30,784 bases of DNA, from the NCBI GenBank assembly GCA_035645555.1, contig DASQMI010000031.1:1-30784 (forward strand). Reading direction: 5' to 3'. Numbering within the stretch: the stretch's first letter is position 1; every line of letters begins with the position of its first letter. A model generated the notes under the pieces. The model was not told the origin of the DNA, did no database searches, and worked only from the letters and a program-made list of their open reading frames with translations. This document shows, piece by piece, positions 28,897 to 30,784 of this stretch. The stretch is from Lysobacter_F sp035645555. GTDB taxonomy: Bacteria; Pseudomonadota; Gammaproteobacteria; Xanthomonadales; Xanthomonadaceae. The translations under genes were made by a program, and so were the position numbers.

Positions 28897-29154
28897 TCAG
28901 CGCACCATGCCGGGGAGGAAGCTGTGCCAGCGCGGCGACTGCGTGCGTCCACCGCCGCCGCTGCTGGGAACGTCGCTGTGTTCGGACGGACGCAGGCGGG
29001 TCTCCTGCTGCGGCGCAGCAGCGCGCTTGCGCTCGCCGATCCGGGCCTGCTGCTCGGTCGGGCAGCTGCCGTTGGGCGAGCTCATCTTCACGTCGCGCGC
29101 GGATGCGCTCGCGCTGGCGAAAGCGATCAGCAGGCAGAAGGCGAAGCGGAGCAT
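28897..29154 (-). CDS. Small secreted hypothetical protein upstream of mtfA
   Basis: 85 residues from ATG 29154, supported by GAGGAA six bases upstream and a signal peptide (MLRFAFCLLIAFASASASA). The mature chain is polar: a single Cys in PNGSCPTEQQ, basic Gln/Arg-rich middle, Ser/Gly stretch (SSGGGG), and a conserved-looking C-terminus (TQSPRWHSFLPGMVR). It is predicted to be largely disordered and periplasmic. I recognise no family. It shares its transcript and reading frame with mtfA, separated by one stop codon. Confidence 0.75.
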   Translation of the reverse strand: MLRFAFCLLIAFASASASARDVKMSSPNGSCPTEQQARIGERKRAAAPQQETRLRPSEHSDVPSSGGGGRTQSPRWHSFLPGMVR

Positions 29155-29193
29155 GGCCGTTCCTCGGGTGGCCGACGTGGCCACCACCGCCGG

Positions 29194-29199
29194 ACTATA
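29194..29199 (-). promoter_or_regulatory. -10 box for the secreted protein-mtfA operon
   Basis: Read on the minus strand this is TATAGT, five of six matches to TATAAT, 40 bases upstream of ATG 29154. That leaves a leader of about 30 bases that contains the GAGGAA ribosome-binding site. No good -35 is present at the expected spacing. Confidence 0.5.
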
Positions 29200-29256
29200 C
29201 CCCCATTTCGCCGCGGGCGCGTTACGCCGCATGCTGCGTCGCAGCAGGGGCTCGCG

Positions 29257-29262
29257 CATAAT
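29257..29262 (+). promoter_or_regulatory. -10 box for birA-coaX
   Basis: CATAAT lies 93 bases before the birA ATG, inside the 201-base divergent intergenic region. It would give a leader of ~85 bases that contains a 23-codon open frame. No clear -35 is seen. Confidence 0.45.
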
Positions 29263-29287
29263 CGCCCGCCCGTCCCGCGAACCCGCC

Positions 29288-29359
29288 ATGCCGCCGACCG
29301 TCGCCATGCTCCGCGTCCGGCCCGCCACGGCCGCCCGAGCGCACCGGGAGGGCCGATGA
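29288..29359 (+). CDS. Possible 23-residue upstream ORF overlapping birA start
   Basis: ATG 29288 opens a 23-codon Arg/Ala-rich frame (begins MPPTVAMLRVRPATAAR) whose TGA overlaps the birA ATG as ATGA. It has no ribosome-binding site and could be a chance frame, but the exact overlap would couple its translation to birA. A candidate only. Confidence 0.25.
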   Translation: MPPTVAMLRVRPATAARAHREGR

Positions 29360-30342
29360 GCGCGCACGACGAACGCGCGCTGCTGGCGCGGCTGATCGCC
29401 GGTCCGGTGTCCGGCGACGCGCTCGCGCAGGCCGGCGGGCACACCCGCGCGGCCGTGTGGAAGCGGATCGAGGCGCTGCGGGAGGCCGGCGTGGCGATCG
29501 AGGCCCGGCCCGGGCGCGGCTATGCGCTGGCGCGGCCGGTCGAACTGCTCGACGCCGACGCCATCCGCGCGAGCCTGCCGGCGCCGGCCGCCGCCGCGCT
29601 GGCCGCGCTCGAGGTCGCATGGACGCTGGATTCCACCAACACCGAGCTGCTGCGGCGCCCGCTACCGGTGCGCGGCGCGCACGTGCTGCTGGCCGAGCGC
29701 CAGACCGGCGGCCGCGGCCGGCGCGGCCGCGCCTGGGCGTCGCCGCTGGCCGCCAACCTGTACCTGTCGGTGGCGCGGCTGTTCGACGGCGGGCTGGCGC
29801 GGCTGGGCGGGCTCAGCCTGGTCGCCGGGCTCGCGGTGGCCGAGGCGCTGCACGCGCTCGGCCATGCCGAGGTGCGGCTGAAATGGCCGAACGATCTGGT
29901 GGTCGAGCGCGACGGCGCACTGCGCAAGCTCGGCGGCCTGCTGATCGAAGGCGGCGGCGAGCACGCCGGGCCGGTGCGCGCGGTGATCGGCATCGGCCTC
30001 AACGTGCGGATGCCCGATGACGTGGCGCGCGCGATCGACCAGCCGTGGATCGATCTCGCGACGCTGGCCGCGTCGCCGTCGCGCAACGCGGTGGCTGCGG
30101 CGGTGATCGCGCATCTGCTGCCGATGCTCGAGACGTTCGATGTCGAGGGCCTGCATGGCTTCCTGCCGCGCTATGCCGCGCTCGACGCGCTGCGCGGACG
30201 CGCGCTCGACGTGCAGACCGGCGCGCACGTGCGCGTCGCGCGTGCGCTCGGCATCGCCGAGGATGGCGGCCTGCAGGTCGAATACGACGACGGCGGCCGC
30301 GACGTGCTGCACGCCGGCGAAGTGACGGTGCGGCGGCAATGA
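29356..30342 (+). CDS. birA: Biotin-[acetyl-CoA carboxylase] ligase / biotin operon repressor BirA
   Basis: 328 residues from ATG 29356 with GGGAGGG six bases upstream; longer frames upstream run through phoQ and are shadows. The N-terminal winged helix (about 1-60: RLIAGPVSGDALAQAGGHT, AAVWKRIEALREAGVAIEA) indicates a bifunctional ligase-repressor. Catalytic domain: LDSTNTELL, biotinyl-AMP loop GGRGRRGRAW, LKWPNDLVV, LGGLLIEGGGE and VIGIGLNVRM. The C-terminal SH3-like part is ALRGRALDVQTGAHVRVARA. It activates biotin as biotinyl-AMP and transfers it to the AccB lysine. The stop overlaps the coaX ATG. No bio operon is in the window, so repression targets lie elsewhere. Confidence 0.95.
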   Translation: MSAHDERALLARLIAGPVSGDALAQAGGHTRAAVWKRIEALREAGVAIEARPGRGYALARPVELLDADAIRASLPAPAAAALAALEVAWTLDSTNTELLRRPLPVRGAHVLLAERQTGGRGRRGRAWASPLAANLYLSVARLFDGGLARLGGLSLVAGLAVAEALHALGHAEVRLKWPNDLVVERDGALRKLGGLLIEGGGEHAGPVRAVIGIGLNVRMPDDVARAIDQPWIDLATLAASPSRNAVAAAVIAHLLPMLETFDVEGLHGFLPRYAALDALRGRALDVQTGAHVRVARALGIAEDGGLQVEYDDGGRDVLHAGEVTVRRQ

Positions 30343-30784
30343 GCGACACGATGGACGCCTGGCTGTTCGATCTCGGCAACACCCGGCTGAAGGCGGCGCC
30401 GCTGCGCGCCGATGGCCGCCTCGGGCCGGTGCTCGCGCTGCCGTGGCAGGACGGCATCGAGGCGGGACTGTCGGAACACCTGCCCGCGCGCTTCGAGGCG
30501 GCCTACGTCGCCAGCGTCGCCGGCGAGCCCGTGCGGCTCGCGCTGCTCGATGCGCTGACCCGCCGCGCGCGCCGCATCAGCCTGGCGCGCACCCAGGCCG
30601 CGGCGCTCGGCGTGCGCGTGGCCTACGCGCAGCCGCAACGGCTCGGCGTCGACCGCTTCCTTGCACTGGCCGCCGCGCGCGCGCGTGGCGGCGACGCGCT
30701 GGTGTGCGGCGTCGGCACCGCGCTCACGCTCGACCTGCTCGATGCCGACGGCCGCCACCACGGCGGCTGCATCGCGCCGTCCCC
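30339..30784 (+). CDS. coaX: Type III pantothenate kinase (3' part outside window)
   Basis: The ATG at 30339 overlaps the birA stop (ATGA); the frame is open to the window end (148 codons). Family motifs: the ATP-binding start WLFDLGNTRLKAA (D-x-G-N-T-x-x-K), the segment GVDRFLALAAARARGGDALV with the conserved G-x-D-R, and VGTALTLDLLDADG, matching the second phosphate-binding GT.xT.D loop. It catalyses the first step of coenzyme A synthesis, pantothenate phosphorylation, and type III enzymes are insensitive to CoA feedback and need a monovalent cation. The birA-coaX pair is a conserved gammaproteobacterial arrangement. The remaining third of the protein is not visible. Confidence 0.93.
   Translation, partial: MSDTMDAWLFDLGNTRLKAAPLRADGRLGPVLALPWQDGIEAGLSEHLPARFEAAYVASVAGEPVRLALLDALTRRARRISLARTQAAALGVRVAYAQPQRLGVDRFLALAAARARGGDALVCGVGTALTLDLLDADGRHHGGCIAPS

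Noticed and set aside
27736..29355. Long upstream extension of the BirA frame
   Set aside because: Overlaps phoQ and mtfA; the winged helix begins right after ATG 29356, which has a good ribosome-binding site.
1..30784. Mobile elements, CRISPR, tRNA or rRNA
   Set aside because: Looked for repeat-spacer patterns, transposase motifs, terminal repeats and tRNA-like sequences; none seen.

Overview
The window is a very GC-rich, gene-dense chromosomal segment, most likely from a member of the Xanthomonadaceae/Lysobacteraceae (Lysobacter/Luteimonas-like). This placement is inferred from codon bias, the birA-coaX pair, a PhoP-PhoQ locus preceded by a small secreted PepSY gene, DUF5985-like membrane proteins, and several genes whose -10 box lies directly before the start codon. 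I see no rRNA, tRNA, CRISPR array, insertion sequence or prophage. Gene content looks like a core/shell chromosome. All calls come from reading the sequence; no database search was possible.

Layout. 1-2.6 kb: end of a receiver-domain protein, a winged-helix regulator coupled to two tandem small membrane proteins, and a response-regulator/histidine-kinase fusion. 2.6-7.2 kb: a SecB-like protein on the minus strand, then an mrfA-mrfB helicase/exonuclease pair joined by ATGA, then two small minus-strand genes. 7.5-9.9 kb: a single-domain voltage-gated cation channel with a calcium-channel-like filter. It converges on, and overlaps by 11 bases, an operon of two disordered small proteins plus a thioredoxin. 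A DUF2798 protein and a two-CBS-domain protein follow. 10.0-12.4 kb: an ECF42-type sigma factor operon (YCII/DGPF protein, VOC protein, sigma factor). 12.5-17.2 kb: a secreted protein, a CPXCG zinc protein, a short 6-phosphogluconate dehydrogenase, a lipoprotein amidase, an MBL-fold hydrolase and a lytic transglycosylase. 17.3-19.2 kb: two paralogous secreted EF-hand proteins, each ending in a near-identical terminator, flanking a glycine-rich membrane stress-type protein.

19.2-22.4 kb: a HAD hydrolase, three secreted proteins of unknown role (one with an expanded Tyr-Asp-Arg repeat, one with a Lys/Gly/His tail) and a DoxX protein. 22.4-25.4 kb: a GNAT acetyltransferase, a small minus-strand protein, and dusA translationally coupled to a deiminase/amidinotransferase. 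25.4-28.1 kb: secreted PepSY protein, a long nested inverted repeat, phoP and phoQ. 28.1-30.8 kb: an MtfA-type peptidase with a TTG start behind a small secreted protein (minus strand), then birA and the first part of coaX, cut by the window end.

Most interesting points: the TVEGWPD channel filter, a proteobacterial MrfAB-type repair operon, the free-standing SecB-like protein, the regulatory architecture around pepSY-phoPQ, recurrent leaderless-type promoters, and the EF-hand gene/terminator pair.
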